Shown: one piece after another, positions 10,723 through 21,879 of the stretch
How the letters are laid out: the number at the start of each line of letters is the position of its first letter
How positions within the stretch are numbered: the first letter of the stretch is position 1
Source: Diphasiastrum complanatum
Lineage: Eukaryota; Streptophyta; Lycopodiopsida; Lycopodiales; Lycopodiaceae
Reading direction: 5' to 3'
Assembly: GCA_029204225.1 (NCBI GenBank)
Contig: CM055108.1
Span: 18,635,779 to 18,699,778, forward strand
DNA length: 64,000 bases
Made by a program: the position numbers and the translations under genes
Notes under the pieces: generated by a model
What the model saw: the letters and a program-made list of their open reading frames with translations, nothing else
Database searches by the model: none
What the model was told of the DNA's origin: nothing

Positions 10723-11691
10723 TCATTTGCTGTAAAAATGGACTTTATAGGTCCTACATAAGGAAAAATACTCCCTTTTACCCAACATGTGGGAGCTAGC
10801 CCCACTATCTATCCACCAAGGATCTTCACCTTTGACATTTGATGATGAAAAGGTTGACATCATGAGTGAGTCCTCATGATAGCTCTCTTCCTCCTCTTGT
10901 CCAATGTTGGCTTGGCTTTGATCTTCCTTCCTCTTGAAGCATTCCGAGGCATAATGCCCCATCTTGCTACAATAGTAGCACTTTATCCTAGATTTGTCCT
11001 TCTTGGGCTTGACTTGTGATGATGAGGATGTGGATCCTCCTTGATCTCCATCCTTTGGTTGCTCCCTGTTGAATGCTCCTCCCTTGGTCTTTGCTTTGCC
11101 TTTTCTCTTGAAAAATAAGGCTTTGTCATCACCATCATTGATGGAGAGCCTCTCCATCCATGATTTGATATGAGCCTTCCTACTCTCCTCGGCCATCAAC
11201 ACACTTTGAAGGTCTTCAGTTGTAGGCAAGTTTTCCATGATGGCATAGTTAGCAAAATCACTACATAAGCCATTCAAAACTATTTGCACAAGCTCACTCT
11301 CTTTAATAGGTTCACCAACATAAGTAAGCTCTTTGTTCAAATCTTTTACTCTCAAAACAGATTGATGTCCACTCTCACTCCTCCCTTGGAAGCATTGAAG
11401 AACTTGATTCTTGAGGGAAAGTAACCTTGAGGTATTCTTGGACTCATAGATCTTTTGAAGAGTCTCCCAAGCCTCTTGGACTGAGGTACATGCTCCTAAT
11501 TCTTTGAGCAAATCATTTGCAACATTCATTTTAATACAATGGAGTGCAAGCTTGCACCTTCTCTTGTATTTAGTTGCTTCTTGTGGATGGATTGGCTCAT
11601 CTTCCTCTCCATTCACAATATCCATCAAATCTTTCATGATAAGGATGGATTCCATTCTTAACCTCCAAATTGAATAATTTGAAGAGTTCAA
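10723..11691 (-). CDS. Element B Gag and protease start
   Basis: A 322-codon frame. It starts within the Gag N-terminus (SSNYSIWRLRMESILIMKDL), runs through the UBN2 core (KLALHCIKMNVANDLLKEL, EAWETLQKIYESKNTSRLL), a lysine-rich stretch, and a CCHC zinc knuckle CYYCSKMGHYASEC at about residues 238-251. The aspartic-protease active site WWIDSGASSHM lies near residue 295. Gag packages the RNA and the protease cleaves the polyprotein. The true start is probably a little upstream, since the usual LLEASERL-type leader is degraded there. The frame ends early in the protease. Confidence 0.9.
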   Translation of the reverse strand: MNSSNYSIWRLRMESILIMKDLMDIVNGEEDEPIHPQEATKYKRRCKLALHCIKMNVANDLLKELGACTSVQEAWETLQKIYESKNTSRLLSLKNQVLQCFQGRSESGHQSVLRVKDLNKELTYVGEPIKESELVQIVLNGLCSDFANYAIMENLPTTEDLQSVLMAEESRKAHIKSWMERLSINDGDDKALFFKRKGKAKTKGGAFNREQPKDGDQGGSTSSSSQVKPKKDKSRIKCYYCSKMGHYASECFKRKEDQSQANIGQEEEESYHEDSLMMSTFSSSNVKGEDPWWIDSGASSHMLGKREYFSLCRTYKVHFYSK

Positions 11692-11777
11692 TCTATCACT
11701 AGAATGGATGCCATCTTCAATGATAAGGAGATCAAATCTTAAATCTTAAATCAATGTAAAATGATTAACATGTTTAC

Positions 11778-11929
<152 letters not shown>

Positions 11930-12246
11930 GATGAAAAACTCATCAAAACAGGTGATCTGGACCTAAAAGGTGTATTTTAGGACCTCAAGAAGCCTAAGAA
12001 CAACCTAATTAAGCTCTCAAATGGCTGAGCATAAGAACTTTCTAGGTTGAATGGAAACGAGTCAATCTCGGTTCTTGCAGCTATAACTCAGCAAAACAAG
12101 TTCCCTTTGATCTATTATCACTCAAATGAAACCAAATTTGAAAATACAATCACTAGATTTGCAACTAGTAGCAAGAGCAAAGCTAATACTACTCAAATCT
12201 AGGATCAAATCTTGAGAAAATCAAATCTAAAGCTCACTTTTGATTA

Positions 12247-12259
12247 GGCTTTGATACCA
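12247..12259 (-). other. Primer-binding site of element B
   Basis: On the minus strand the bases after the 5' LTR read TGGTATCAAAGCC. This is the initiator-tRNA-Met site with one change (A for G) from the version in elements A and C. Confidence 0.8.
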
Positions 12260-12956
12260 TGACAAAATTTTACAGTAAATTCAATCCCAATCAATCCTAA
12301 AAGAGATGGAGGATGCACAAATAAAAGATCTAGATCCAAACTATGAGCTAGAATCAAGACTAGTTACCAGAATTAGCAAATTTGGCATTTAACTCCACAT
12401 TAGGCACATAGATTTGATCAAATGAACCAAAGGAAAGTACAACAAGCTTCTCAGATCTGTAAAAAAGTTTAGCATCTTCCAATACAAGCAATTAATGTAA
12501 AAAAGCACTCACATCCAATAGCTAGAACTTGTCACCAAAAGACAATGATGATAGAAGTGGAAAACCTCGATTTTTCTTGATAATTCGATGGAGATCCCAT
12601 CATGTATCTATTCATTTCAAGCTCGAATCTGAGCATATTAGGGCACCTCTGAACTTTTCATACCCTAACCCTAATATATAACCTAATAGGTCATTGGATC
12701 CACCCTAACTTGGGGTCAAGATCTCGTGATCCAAAAACAATCAGAAACATGCTATTTTTAGATTCTAGAATTTCTCTAGCCTATCCAAACACATTTTTGC
12801 CTCATTTCAAAGATGCTATCACAATGTAATATGAGGAATGAACTTATTGGAAAGCATCCTATGTGATTTGGCACGTGTGGCATCTATTTACATGGCCGTC
12901 TTGCCAAGTACAATGCATGTGACCAAAAATGGTCAAGCTAGAATTGTGAAATTTCA
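12260..12956 (-). repeat. 5' LTR of element B
   Basis: 697 bases matching 7107-7796 end to end, with a CACGTG core at 12872-12877. It is bounded on the left by the primer site and on the right by the broken-off end of the LTR of element A. Confidence 0.92.
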
Positions 12957-12989
12957 AAAATTTTGCATAAATGAACGTAAACTGCTACA

Positions 12990-13755
12990 GGCAAAAAAAA
13001 ATTGTCTTAAACAAATATCTACACTAGTCTTGATTAGAGCATTCAGGCTATAAGTGTGAAATGAATCTCAAATTAGTGTTAAAGCATGATAAATTGCATT
13101 TTATGTAAAGAATGTATGTAAAGAATGGACTTGTACACACATAGGGCATGCAATATGCATGTATAGGGCATGCAAGGCATATACATAGGGCATAAATGTG
13201 AAAAATGAAAAAAGTCATCTATGCTGAAAATTTTTTTATGTCCATCTATGTGTAAGTATGTGAATGGGTCAATTTTGGCTTAGGAGGCAACTCGAGCAAG
13301 TACACTTGTATTTATTTCCATGATTAGGCCAAAAGTAAGTTATGATGTGGCTCGAGCTGGCTACAAGTGTCCTAATTAGGTTGGATATGTGACTCATTCC
13401 TATGTGTTGGCATGAGATCTAGTGATCAATCAAAAGAGAGATTTTCATCAAATTGTTCCAATCAAATTAGAGTCATAACTCACTTAACCAATCATGTTCA
13501 GAGGAGGAGAAAAGGGATCCAATGAGAATCAAGCATCCCCTACCTCAAGTTCCTATTAGAGAGTGGTTTTGGTTCATTTGTACTTGAGTTTTTTTTGGAG
13601 TTAATGAGATTTCTACGGTTTTGAGTCATATTGGATTCTCTCTCTACTTGAGGCTTGATAGTTGGTTTCTCTCTCTACCTGAGAGCAAGGCTCCTTTTGA
13701 TGTCAATAAGGTTGGTGAATAGACAATTGGATTTGGAAAACCAAGCTAGCTTTGA
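12990..13755. other. Unassigned stretch with short imperfect repeats
   Basis: No coding potential is recognised. It holds three spaced copies of ATAGGGCATGCAA-like sequence around 13140-13195 (about 22 bases apart) and CT-rich patches near 13637 and 13670. It may be an eroded LTR belonging to the copia fragment to its right, but I have no second copy to prove it. Confidence 0.4.
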
Positions 13756-13759
13756 AATC

Positions 13760-14940
13760 TCACGAACTCCTCGTCAAAAATAAAATCATTTTCTTTTTGG
13801 CGCATTTCCTCCACAGCCATTTTAAAGCAATCTTTCCTTGAATAAAACTCATTCTTATTTACATACTCAACACCAAGGAGAAGATCATCAGCATCTCTAC
13901 TTATTGTAATCTCCTTAGTCATTGGATTGTAAACCCTATAAGCTTTATGATTTAAAGAGTATCCAACAAAGATAGACTTAGAACTATTAGAATCTAGTTT
14001 CTTTTAAAAATCTACTTGAATGTGCAAAAGCCGTCCAACTGAAAGTTCAAAAATGCCCTACCAAAGGTTTTGAACCTGTCCACACCTCTTTGGATTTTTT
14101 ATTGACTAAGTCTTTGGTTGTAATTCGATTACGAAGATATGCAGCTGTCGAGATGACTTCTGCCTAGAAAGTCTTCAATAAACTTGAATGTAAATTCATG
14201 CTTTTTGCACATTTGACAAGTGTATGATGTTTGCATTTAGCCGCTCCATTCAATTGTGGAGAATAGCTAGTGGTATACTGTCTAAAAATGCCATGGGCTT
14301 TGCAGTAATCTTTGAATTCAGTAGAAATGAGCTCCTCATCACCATCAGCCCGACTTGCCTTGATTTTTTTGGAAGTCTGATTCTTAGCTTCATGCTTGAA
14401 TTGTTGAAAATACTTAAAGGCTTCTGATTTATTTTTCAGAAATAAACTATTGTCCTCCTCTAATAATTGTCGATGAAGGTCATAAAGTATTTCGTGGCCA
14501 AACCCCCCCCCCCCTCTTCCCCATCAAAAGAGTCTGCATATTGGGCCCACATATGTCGTTGTGCATAATATCTAAACCACCTTTGGATGTGTGTTGCAAA
14601 TCAAACTTAAAAGAAGTACTAGCATGCTTGGCTTGAATACAATTTCAACAAATTTTATGGTCTCTGATCTCGAACAATCTGTTTAGCTAACATATTTCTA
14701 AGACAAGTAAAATTGACATGACCCATTCTGTTATGCCATAGTAAATCTCTATCTTCCAAAGTAGAAGTACATAGAGCTTGAACAATCGACGCATTGCAAT
14801 GGCTAAGCTTATAAAGATTACATTGCCTCTTTCCAAGTGCAAGTGTCTTATCGCTTTTGTCTAGTATTGAACAAGTAGTCAATGTTATATGTGAGTACAC
14901 AATTTGTGACCATGATATTGTTATGAACATCATTTTCTAT
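13760..14940 (-). pseudogene. Copia fragment D: GAG-pre-integrase and integrase
   Basis: On the minus strand 14655-14933 carries LLWHNRMGHVNFTCLRNML, a GAG-pre-integrase motif. Around 14000-14450, in broken frames, is an integrase core (ELISTEFKDYCKAHGI, then YSPQLNGAAK where QQNGVAER is usual), and near 13770-13990 an integrase tail (VGYSLNHKAYRVYNP, ISRDADDLLLG). Reverse transcriptase and Gag are missing. A run of 12 C at 14503-14514 lies between the core and the zinc domain and is a likely frameshift site. It is a truncated relic and no LTRs are assigned. Confidence 0.75.
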
Positions 14941-14979
14941 AAGTCTTTGAGCCAAGGGATGTGAATATGACAAAATACA

Positions 14980-15570
14980 TCATGTATGAATGTCATGATG
15001 TGCCTAGTGCAAGGCATACTAATTTTAAAAAAACTTTTGCAATGGTTTCAGGGTCATATTTCTGGTCAAGCATGAATAAAGAGATAAAATAATATTGCAC
15101 TAAATGCCTTACTTGTCAGGTTAACAAAGTTGAAAAAGGTGAGTTGGATCAGACAAGGCTTGCCATGAGTAGTTGAGATCATCCAGAGTTAGATTGGCTA
15201 TACATATCAGCATAAGAGACCTTTAGAGTCCAAGAAAGGAGAAATTTTTTTACTTTGATTTCCCAAATACTCTAAGCCTCTACGCATAGTTGTCACCTTG
15301 TTATTGTGGATTGGAGACAATTAGATGAAACATTGGAGAAGTTCCTTATGATCTTGAAATCTATAGCTTAGCTTATGTTGATCTAGTTTTTTATGTAAGT
15401 AAACTTATAAGGTGTTGTATACATGATAAGGACAACTATGCACAAAACTTGGTTGGGTTGGGAGAGTGGATCGTCAAGACCATGGACCCCACACAAAAAT
15501 TGAAAAAGAGGAACATCATTGGAGAATCCAAATGATTCCTAAATACTTGGTCACATGGAAATGAAGATGC
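14980..15570 (+). pseudogene. Degenerate Ty3/gypsy integrase remnant
   Basis: In the plus direction, frames interrupted by stops read HDVPSARHTNFKKTFAM, YFWSSMNKEIK, then CTKCLTCQVNKVEKG. This matches the H2C2 zinc-binding domain that precedes gypsy integrase cores (two His, then CxxC with the CQ pair). About 450 bases further, KYLVTWK followed one frame over by NEDAIWKL resembles the core of a chromodomain, found at the end of chromovirus integrases. The core in between is unreadable. The zinc domain is fairly secure; the chromodomain is tentative. Confidence 0.55.
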
Positions 15571-16860
15571 AATTTGGAAATTAGGAAATTATTAGCAAAA
15601 CACTCTTGATTCCATCATTGAGGACAATGAGGCTTACAAAGGAGAGGACAATCGTACATCCCTTTGGATTAACGGGCCAAATGACCAGTTCTAAAGACAT
15701 GGACCTCTATGCTTGAAGACTCTTTACTCTAAGACCCTAATTTGCAAGTGGAATTGGGTCGGCCAACAATTTGAGGGTATCCTAATTGGGCCCATGAGAT
15801 TTAAGGATGAAGTTACGCCTACATTTGAAATTAAGAGTGAGTTTAGTGCCTTGTTGTTTTTTAGGATGTATATCTCTCTTATTTGTGGTAGTTCCAAATT
15901 CCATATTGTTAGAAACCTAATTTCTTATTTGTATATCAAGATTTATAAATTTCATTCAACATGAAGTATAGATCTTGAAAAGAAGTCCTTCCTTCTAGTT
16001 GAAAGATTGATCATAGATAAGGTGAGATTTTTCATGTGATTTTGTTATGTACATATGAAAATTTGATATATTTTTATATTGAAATTAGTGATTGTGTCCA
16101 TTTGATGTTTGTATTTGATATATTAAATTTTCAATGATAATTATTTAGCATTTCAATTTCTTAGTAAATCATATTAAAAATCATTTTCTATTGCTTATGA
16201 GTTTATGTCTGCTCTGAATAGTAAATGAGTACTTTGAATCCTCAAACATGATTTTGGTCATAAGTACTACATTAGACATTCATTTTGAATACTCTATATA
16301 GTCAAACATGAATCTTTGAACATCGAATAGTATGAATATTGATCATGAATACTCTAATGTTAATCAAGATTTCTACATATATTGATTGTAAACACTTTGG
16401 CTAGTGAACACAAATACTCTCAAATAATGATCTTGAATACTCAATCCTTCAAAACATGTTTTTGAATCTTGTCAAAACATCGATCTTAAACACTCAATCC
16501 ATGCACAGAATTTGAATCTAAGTTCAGTATATAAATACGAGAATTCAACATCAATCACACCACCATAATCCCAAGACAATTAGGTTTAAAAATTAGGTAA
16601 CTACCTTGCATCACTCTTAGTTTATGACTTCTTTATTGAAATTTGTATTTTTCTGCATTTTGAACGAGAATATCCTTACATCTCATGGCAAGGCCCCCTC
16701 TATGTACCACAACTTTCTTCTTTCGGTAGATCAAATGATCATGATATTCCAATTATTGAGTAACTATGACACCTTGTCAAGCCAAGCTCTCAAAAGAATC
16801 TACTTAGGCTTGGCCTTATAAACACAAAGAATTGCTTACAGCTAGTGTGAGCTCATATTC
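15571..16860. other. Unassigned AT-rich stretch
   Basis: No gene is recognised. Between 16220 and 16520 short phrases such as TTGAATACTC and CAAACATGA recur at irregular spacing, suggesting an old degenerate repeat. The small open frames at 15713-15964 and 16624-16821 show no family signature. Confidence 0.4.
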
Positions 16861-16865
16861 CATCA

Positions 16866-17012
16866 TTGATCTTCTCACACGTGGTGAGTTGTTGTATTAT
16901 GCAGCTTGAGATTGAGATCTTCTCACACCTGCTAAGTTGTAGTATTATGCAGCTTGAGATTGAGATATCTTCTCACACGTGGTGAGTTGCTGTATTGTGC
17001 AGCTTGAGATGG
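16866..17012. repeat. Three-copy tandem repeat of about 49 bp
   Basis: The unit starts TCTCACACGTGGTGAGTTG and ends with a GCAGCTTGAGATTGAGAT-like run. It begins at 16873, 16921 and 16971 (48 and 50 bases apart). The first and third copies hold the imperfect palindrome CTCACACGTGGTGAG with a CACGTG core; the middle copy has lost it. Confidence 0.85.
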
Positions 17013-17244
17013 GCTTGCCCACCCAGGCTAGACACTCTCTGATCATAAGGGCTGATACTGACAAAAAGCGTATTCTTTCATTGAGGCAGAAGAACTCAAA
17101 GAATTATGAACTCATCTGCATATTATTCATAAGATGAATGCTATATGTTACAAAGAATTTGACAATATTATTGAACATCTGCTGCAATTGGCTGCCGTAG
17201 GCTCCTCTCCTATAGGTAAGCTCGTCATCAGAGACCACATATTA

Positions 17245-17800
17245 TCATTTAGCTGCAATAGGACTTGACGATTCAGAAGATGGAAAGGAAGTGCCTAGCG
17301 GATTCGGGCCCGAGGGAGTTTCATGTAGAACATAGCGAAAGCTCAATGATTTACAGTTTGGTTTACCACCACACTCATTGTAGCCATATCCAACAATGTA
17401 TGACTGCTCGTTAGGGTTGCCTTCTCTTTCCAATAGTTGCTGATTAGAGCGCAGGCGGCCATCACTCCTGATATGCGGGCTAGGCTTGTAATCTGCATCG
17501 AAATATGCCATAAGTGAATTTGCGCTCGAATGGATCAAGATTATCTATTTCTTACTCTTCATGGTTGTAATCAAATAGATTAGATACAGCGCTAACTGTC
17601 AGAATACTTAATTTTTTCCTAAAGCAATTATGCCACTCTATCACTTCAAGAGCCTGTCTCGAGGTGACAATACCTGGTATATTGCGTCCGCAGCTGACAT
17701 GAATCGTGGCTAGCATTAAAAGAAGAACCAGCTGCAAACACCGGGAGGGATGTGATTTGGCGTATGCCAATCTCCCTATTCTTGATGCAGAAAGTTTCAT
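17245..17800 (-). CDS. Small secreted protein with a CLE/TDIF-like peptide motif (candidate)
   Basis: I read two exons: 17674-17800 and 17245-17492, with a 181-base GT-AG intron (CCAG|GTATTG to ATGCAG|ATTAC). The phases close and give 124 residues. Residues 1-38 look like a signal peptide: a basic start (MKLSASRIGR), a hydrophobic core CLQLVLLLMLATIHVSC, then GRNIP. The middle is hydrophilic with two Cys (83, 89). Near the C-terminus, residues 99-110 read HETPSGPNPLGT, followed by a 14-residue Ser/Pro tail. This matches the CLE peptide pattern (P-S-G-P-N-P-L, with the HE start typical of TDIF-type members), in which a 12-13-residue peptide is cut from a secreted precursor and sensed by leucine-rich-repeat receptor kinases. 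The last two positions differ from the usual HN/SN. The start at 17800 is chosen because the ATG at 17818 only adds six residues before it. The gene model is inferred from sequence alone. Confidence 0.5.
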
Positions 17801-18188
17801 GATTATCTGGAAGTGCATAATTAGAATGTAGCTGGATCAATCGTGAAAGAGACCCGAGCTCTGGTACACAGTTCGCTTCTGTTACACAAAATACTTGAAG
17901 ATCTACCTCTTGGACATGATTGTTTTCGAGCAGATGGGCTGTGGCCAAAAATGTAGAAAGCTTCTTCAGCCTGAAACAAACGACATATAAGGTGAGATAA
18001 TTCAACTCTTGCATGTGAGAAAGCTCCTTGGTGCGTAGCTCGAAAGCATAAGAGAGTAGTACGTTCATCGTTCCACGGAATATCATAAGCAGGAAATATT
18101 CCATTTCTAAAAAACTCCATAAGCTTAGAAACAGCAAATCCTGACGTCAGAACACCAAACATTATTAAATTTGACACTCAGATTATAC

Positions 18189-18289
18189 CTCACCCAGCAA
18201 AATTTCTACATTAGAAAACGGCAACCCATATTCAAATATTTTGAGATTGACTTTATGAGAATCAGGAATCTCGCTGACAAGATGCATAG
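18189..18289 (-). CDS. Orphan internal exon of an unidentified gene
   Basis: A 101-base block lies between a good acceptor (TTTTTACATTTCAG) and a good donor (GAG|GTATAATC) on the minus strand. The open frame reads MHLVSEIPDSHKVNLKIF and then EYGLPFSNVEILLGE. Codon use and splice sites look genuine, but I do not recognise the family and cannot find partner exons with confidence. The longer frames between 17646 and 18177 may belong to it or be chance. It may be part of a gene fragment left after rearrangement. Confidence 0.4.
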
Positions 18290-18299
18290 CTGAAATGTA

Positions 18300-20040
18300 A
18301 AAATCAGATGCAAGAGATATTGATGGGTTTGCAGCTAGCCATTGATGGATTTGTATCTAGCCATTGATGGGTCTGTAGGTAGAGATAGAGAGCTTGAAAA
18401 TGTGGAGTCAAATGGGGAGGGCGGAATCGCTGGGCCGGCGTAGGACATCTATAGCCATCCTGGCCTGCACAAAAAGCTGTGACGTTCCAAGCAAATTTGC
18501 ATTCCTAGGACAATGCTCCAAGAACTTCTTTACAAATTGCCTTCATATCTACAATTTTGGAAGTTTGTCCATTGTCTATAATGCATGCCTTCTAGATTTT
18601 GCAACTCTAAATCCTTGCCTCTACAACTCTTCTAGAGTAACATTTGATGTTAGATGTTGTAGTGAAAATCTGCATGTGCTTATTTTGGTTATGGAATATT
18701 GTCTACATTCTCCACAAATTCCAAATGTCAAAATCTTCTTGGCACTTCTCCCCTACCCTACAAAGAAGAGATTGCTATTTAGAAGTCTTGATATGCAAAA
18801 TCACATAGGTCTTGTCATTGTCTACACATAGCTTTTAGCCACATGCAGTATTTTAGCTTTGTGGTATAGGACTAACCAATTGTTATGTTTTGCTAAAAGA
18901 TGAGATGTCACTTGGAGGTGACTTTGAGCATGAAAATTTTGGGTCCTTTCTATCTTTTTATTCCTCTAGATTGCAATTTTTGTTTTGCCATTTTCAAAAA
19001 CAATTCCAATTCTCCTTGAGTGTACACGTTCATGACACAACAAAATGATATATCGAAGCAACTTTTGAAGTATGTTCACATTTTTTAACTATTTAGCCAT
19101 TGTTCAAAAATTTTGTTCCATAATAAGAGCGTCTTTCAACAAAACTATTTTGATCTATCAATGGGATTGATTCCTATCACTCAACATATCTCAAGTTTAT
19201 TATCTATCACTCAAGAGAATGCAATGTTTTTTCTCTCTCTGCGGTTAGTCCACGTAGTGGCATCTTTGCAAAATATTTCGTAGAATATTCGCACTATGAA
19301 TATATCCTAGAAGATCTCTTTCTTCCCTCATTGTGCTCGGAAATTTATTTATTTTTCAGCAATTTTCATTCTTCTTTAATGGTCCCTTTTCCATAACGGG
19401 CACATGGATAACTCATGAAAGTCACCGTCAAAAAGATTTGCGGGCAACATTTTAAAAAATTTCACGATTTCCTTCTATTTCTTTTAAGAGCATTAAAATG
19501 TTTCATGGATCTGAAGGTATTATACAATTCATTTTGTAAGTTTTTTTTTATCCCCCCTTATTCAAAGTTCTTGTTAATTCATTTCATGGTAGTCTTTAAA
19601 CTTTCATAACTGTTTTGTTTGATCTCAGAATTCAATGGTACAAAAATAAAAAGTACTTTGTTTATCGAGTTGAATCACATGATCAGTATTTCCGTCATCA
19701 TATGTTCATGTCCTTAAATGGACATGAGCTCGAGATCAAATGCAGAGATATTGGTGAAACAATCCAACTTATGGAAGAACACTGAGATTTACTATTAGCA
19801 AATACATGTCAATCATCATGTTTTTTTTTATCAATCTAGAAAATTGCATTCCAGTATTACACTATGGACACAACTTGATTGTAAGAATCTATATTGATAT
19901 CAATAAAAATCCCATAGACGGGTTGTTTACATGTAAGATTGTATTTTTTCTTTATGTATCTCTATTTACAAATGAGTTCCGATTCAGTAAGTTTTTCTAT
20001 ATTTTCTATATCAGTATTTGGACCTGTTAAGGCAACAGTC
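18300..20040. other. Intergenic stretch without recognised genes
   Basis: The 145-codon plus-strand frame at 18394-18831 has no family signature. Around 18325-18375 the phrase AGCCATTGATGG(A/G)T is repeated. The rest is AT-rich with no assignable feature. Confidence 0.5.
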
Positions 20041-20041
20041 C

Positions 20042-20165
20042 CCTATTCTATAATTTCACCTTCCTCTATTTTGGGAAGGACTTCTATGCCTTTTAAGACA
20101 ACAGGCCTCTCTCCTATAATTTTGCCTTCCTCTGTATTGGGAAGGACTTCTATGCCTTTTTGAAC
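20042..20165. repeat. 66-bp tandem duplication in the last exon of the Ulp1-like gene
   Basis: CTATAATTT(C/T)(A/G)CCTTCCTCT begins at 20048 and again at 20114, exactly 66 bases (22 codons) apart. On the minus strand each copy encodes KGIEVLP-x-x-EEG-x-II. Because the length is a multiple of three, the duplication kept the frame. Confidence 0.85.
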
Positions 20166-21560
20166 ATATATAACAATATCTGCATCCTGAGCAACCTGAA
20201 AGGCTGTTAAGGTAGGAGCAGCATGCCTTTTCGGGCCCTCGATTTCAGGCGTAACACTTACACCATTCTGTACATAAGTTCTGATCAACTACTGCCGAAA
20301 TCTATACACATCGTTGGGAGTGTATGGCTCAAGAGTGAACTGTTATCACAAAACATGTGAATGAGCAAATTACTAACAATGATAGTAAAGAAAATAAGAA
20401 TCAGAGTGAAAGGAACAACAAATGAACAAAATATTACCTTTTCAATATCTACATCGACTTGTAAATTATACCACTCAAAAAAGAGCTTTGTATTATACAG
20501 GACGAACCATGTACAACTAAAGCGTCCCTTTGTTGTACACAATGCATATATTGAACAAAAATCAGTAATATTATGACATAAAATTCATTCATGCTATGAT
20601 GATAGATTTAAATTCAAAAAAATACATTCATATCAGAGATAAATTGTATATACCTTGAGAGATTTAATGGTTATCTCTCTAATTGAGGTCACCATTGTCG
20701 GTATTTCCCGAACGACATCATGAAGTAGAGAATCAAATTCTCTATGTGTATTATGAGCTGAGTTTACTTTTACACATAGAAAATTTGATACTTGCTCCTT
20801 ATTTATTTTTATAGAAAGAATGTTCAAGCTCCAATGTCGACTGCAATAATCAAAATACAAATTAGAATCCATTTGAACATGAGTAACCATCCAAATCAAA
20901 TCAACAAAAGCAAACTAGCCATCCTTACTTATTCTCATATGAAATCAAATAAATTTTTGCCACTGGACTGCAGTCGATGAAATATACAGCCCTTTCAAAT
21001 GTTGAATCTTTTGCCTTCACTGCTCCCATAAAACATGGACTGACAACAAAAACTACTCCCTGAAAATCAAAACTAATACTGTACTGCAAAAAAATTTCAC
21101 CGGCTTCTACAATAACATCTGTAATCTCTAACGTTTTCTCTTTCAATTCTGCACAAATTTGGGACCTAATCTATAGCTTCTATTTGAATCTGGAAGAAAG
21201 AAATCAAAATAATTGCCGAGCAGATCAATTTTATTAGCTAAGTTAGCCTCGTAATAGTTATAATGGTCAGAATCAAAATAAACCTGGTTAGAATGGTATG
21301 GAATTCTAACAAAAAAAGATTATGTACAAGGAGAGAAAGAGATGTAGACACAATATTTACAGATTTTTTAGTTATTTTGTCAACCTCCTCTTGGGTTATC
21401 GTCACTTTTGGTGAAGAAACCTTCTAAGGAGCTGGACGAATAACAGGGTTCTTGCTTGTGCTTTGTACTCGTGCTCGGATCCGATACTCGGTTTTCTGAT
21501 ATCTCTTTCGAGCGCATAGGGCGTTGAGGTTTTGTTTTAACTTGTATTCTGCCGGGGATT
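20043..21560 (-). pseudogene. Ulp1-type (C48) cysteine protease-like gene, probably decayed
   Basis: Minus-strand exons with matching phases: 20929-21148, 20654-20840 and 20438-20527, then an uncertain last exon from 20301 down. A weaker upstream exon (about 21360-21560, with RPMRSKEISENRVSDP and ITQEEVDKITKKS) ends at a GTAAAT donor. The join of the first two gives KIYLISYENNRHWSLNIL, the usual lead-in to the catalytic His of Ulp1/SENP proteases. The third exon gives FSCTWFVLYNTKLFFEW, the position of the catalytic Cys. The Asp site appears to be Asn (VNSAHN), and the Gly normally following Cys is Thr. The last exon shifts frame before a C-terminal repeat. Ulp1 proteases cut SUMO-like proteins, and many plant copies ride in Mutator or CACTA transposons. 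The damaged triad argues against activity. Confidence 0.5.
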
Positions 21561-21879
21561 CTCTAGAATCTGTTAACATTATTCACCCCTAATCTGTTGT
21601 AGGACCCACTGCAACACATGTCAGATGATGTTGTTTTGCTTGGCACTTGGAAAATTGTGGATCTTCTTTCGCTTCCGTAAAACCAGGTGATTATTGGCCG
21701 CAAAAATTGTTCCACAAAATTGGAGATCTCTCAATGGCCTCTACATCCCAGCCCGCATGAGAACCTCCTACGAGTCATGCTCACCTCGTCGCCTTGCTGT
21801 CTGTTTTCACTTGCTCATTTTTCTCTCTAGGGCTTTGAATACTTGGAAGTGTAATTTACTTCCATAGGATAATGGCCCT

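Noticed and set aside
14224-14427. Plus-strand 67-codon frame
   Set aside because: It lies opposite the integrase core of copia fragment D, which reads on the minus strand.
16866-17012. CRISPR-like array
   Set aside because: Units are directly adjacent without spacers, in plant DNA; it is a simple tandem repeat.
18394-18831. 145-codon plus-strand frame
   Set aside because: No family signature, no splice partner, and composition like surrounding intergenic DNA.
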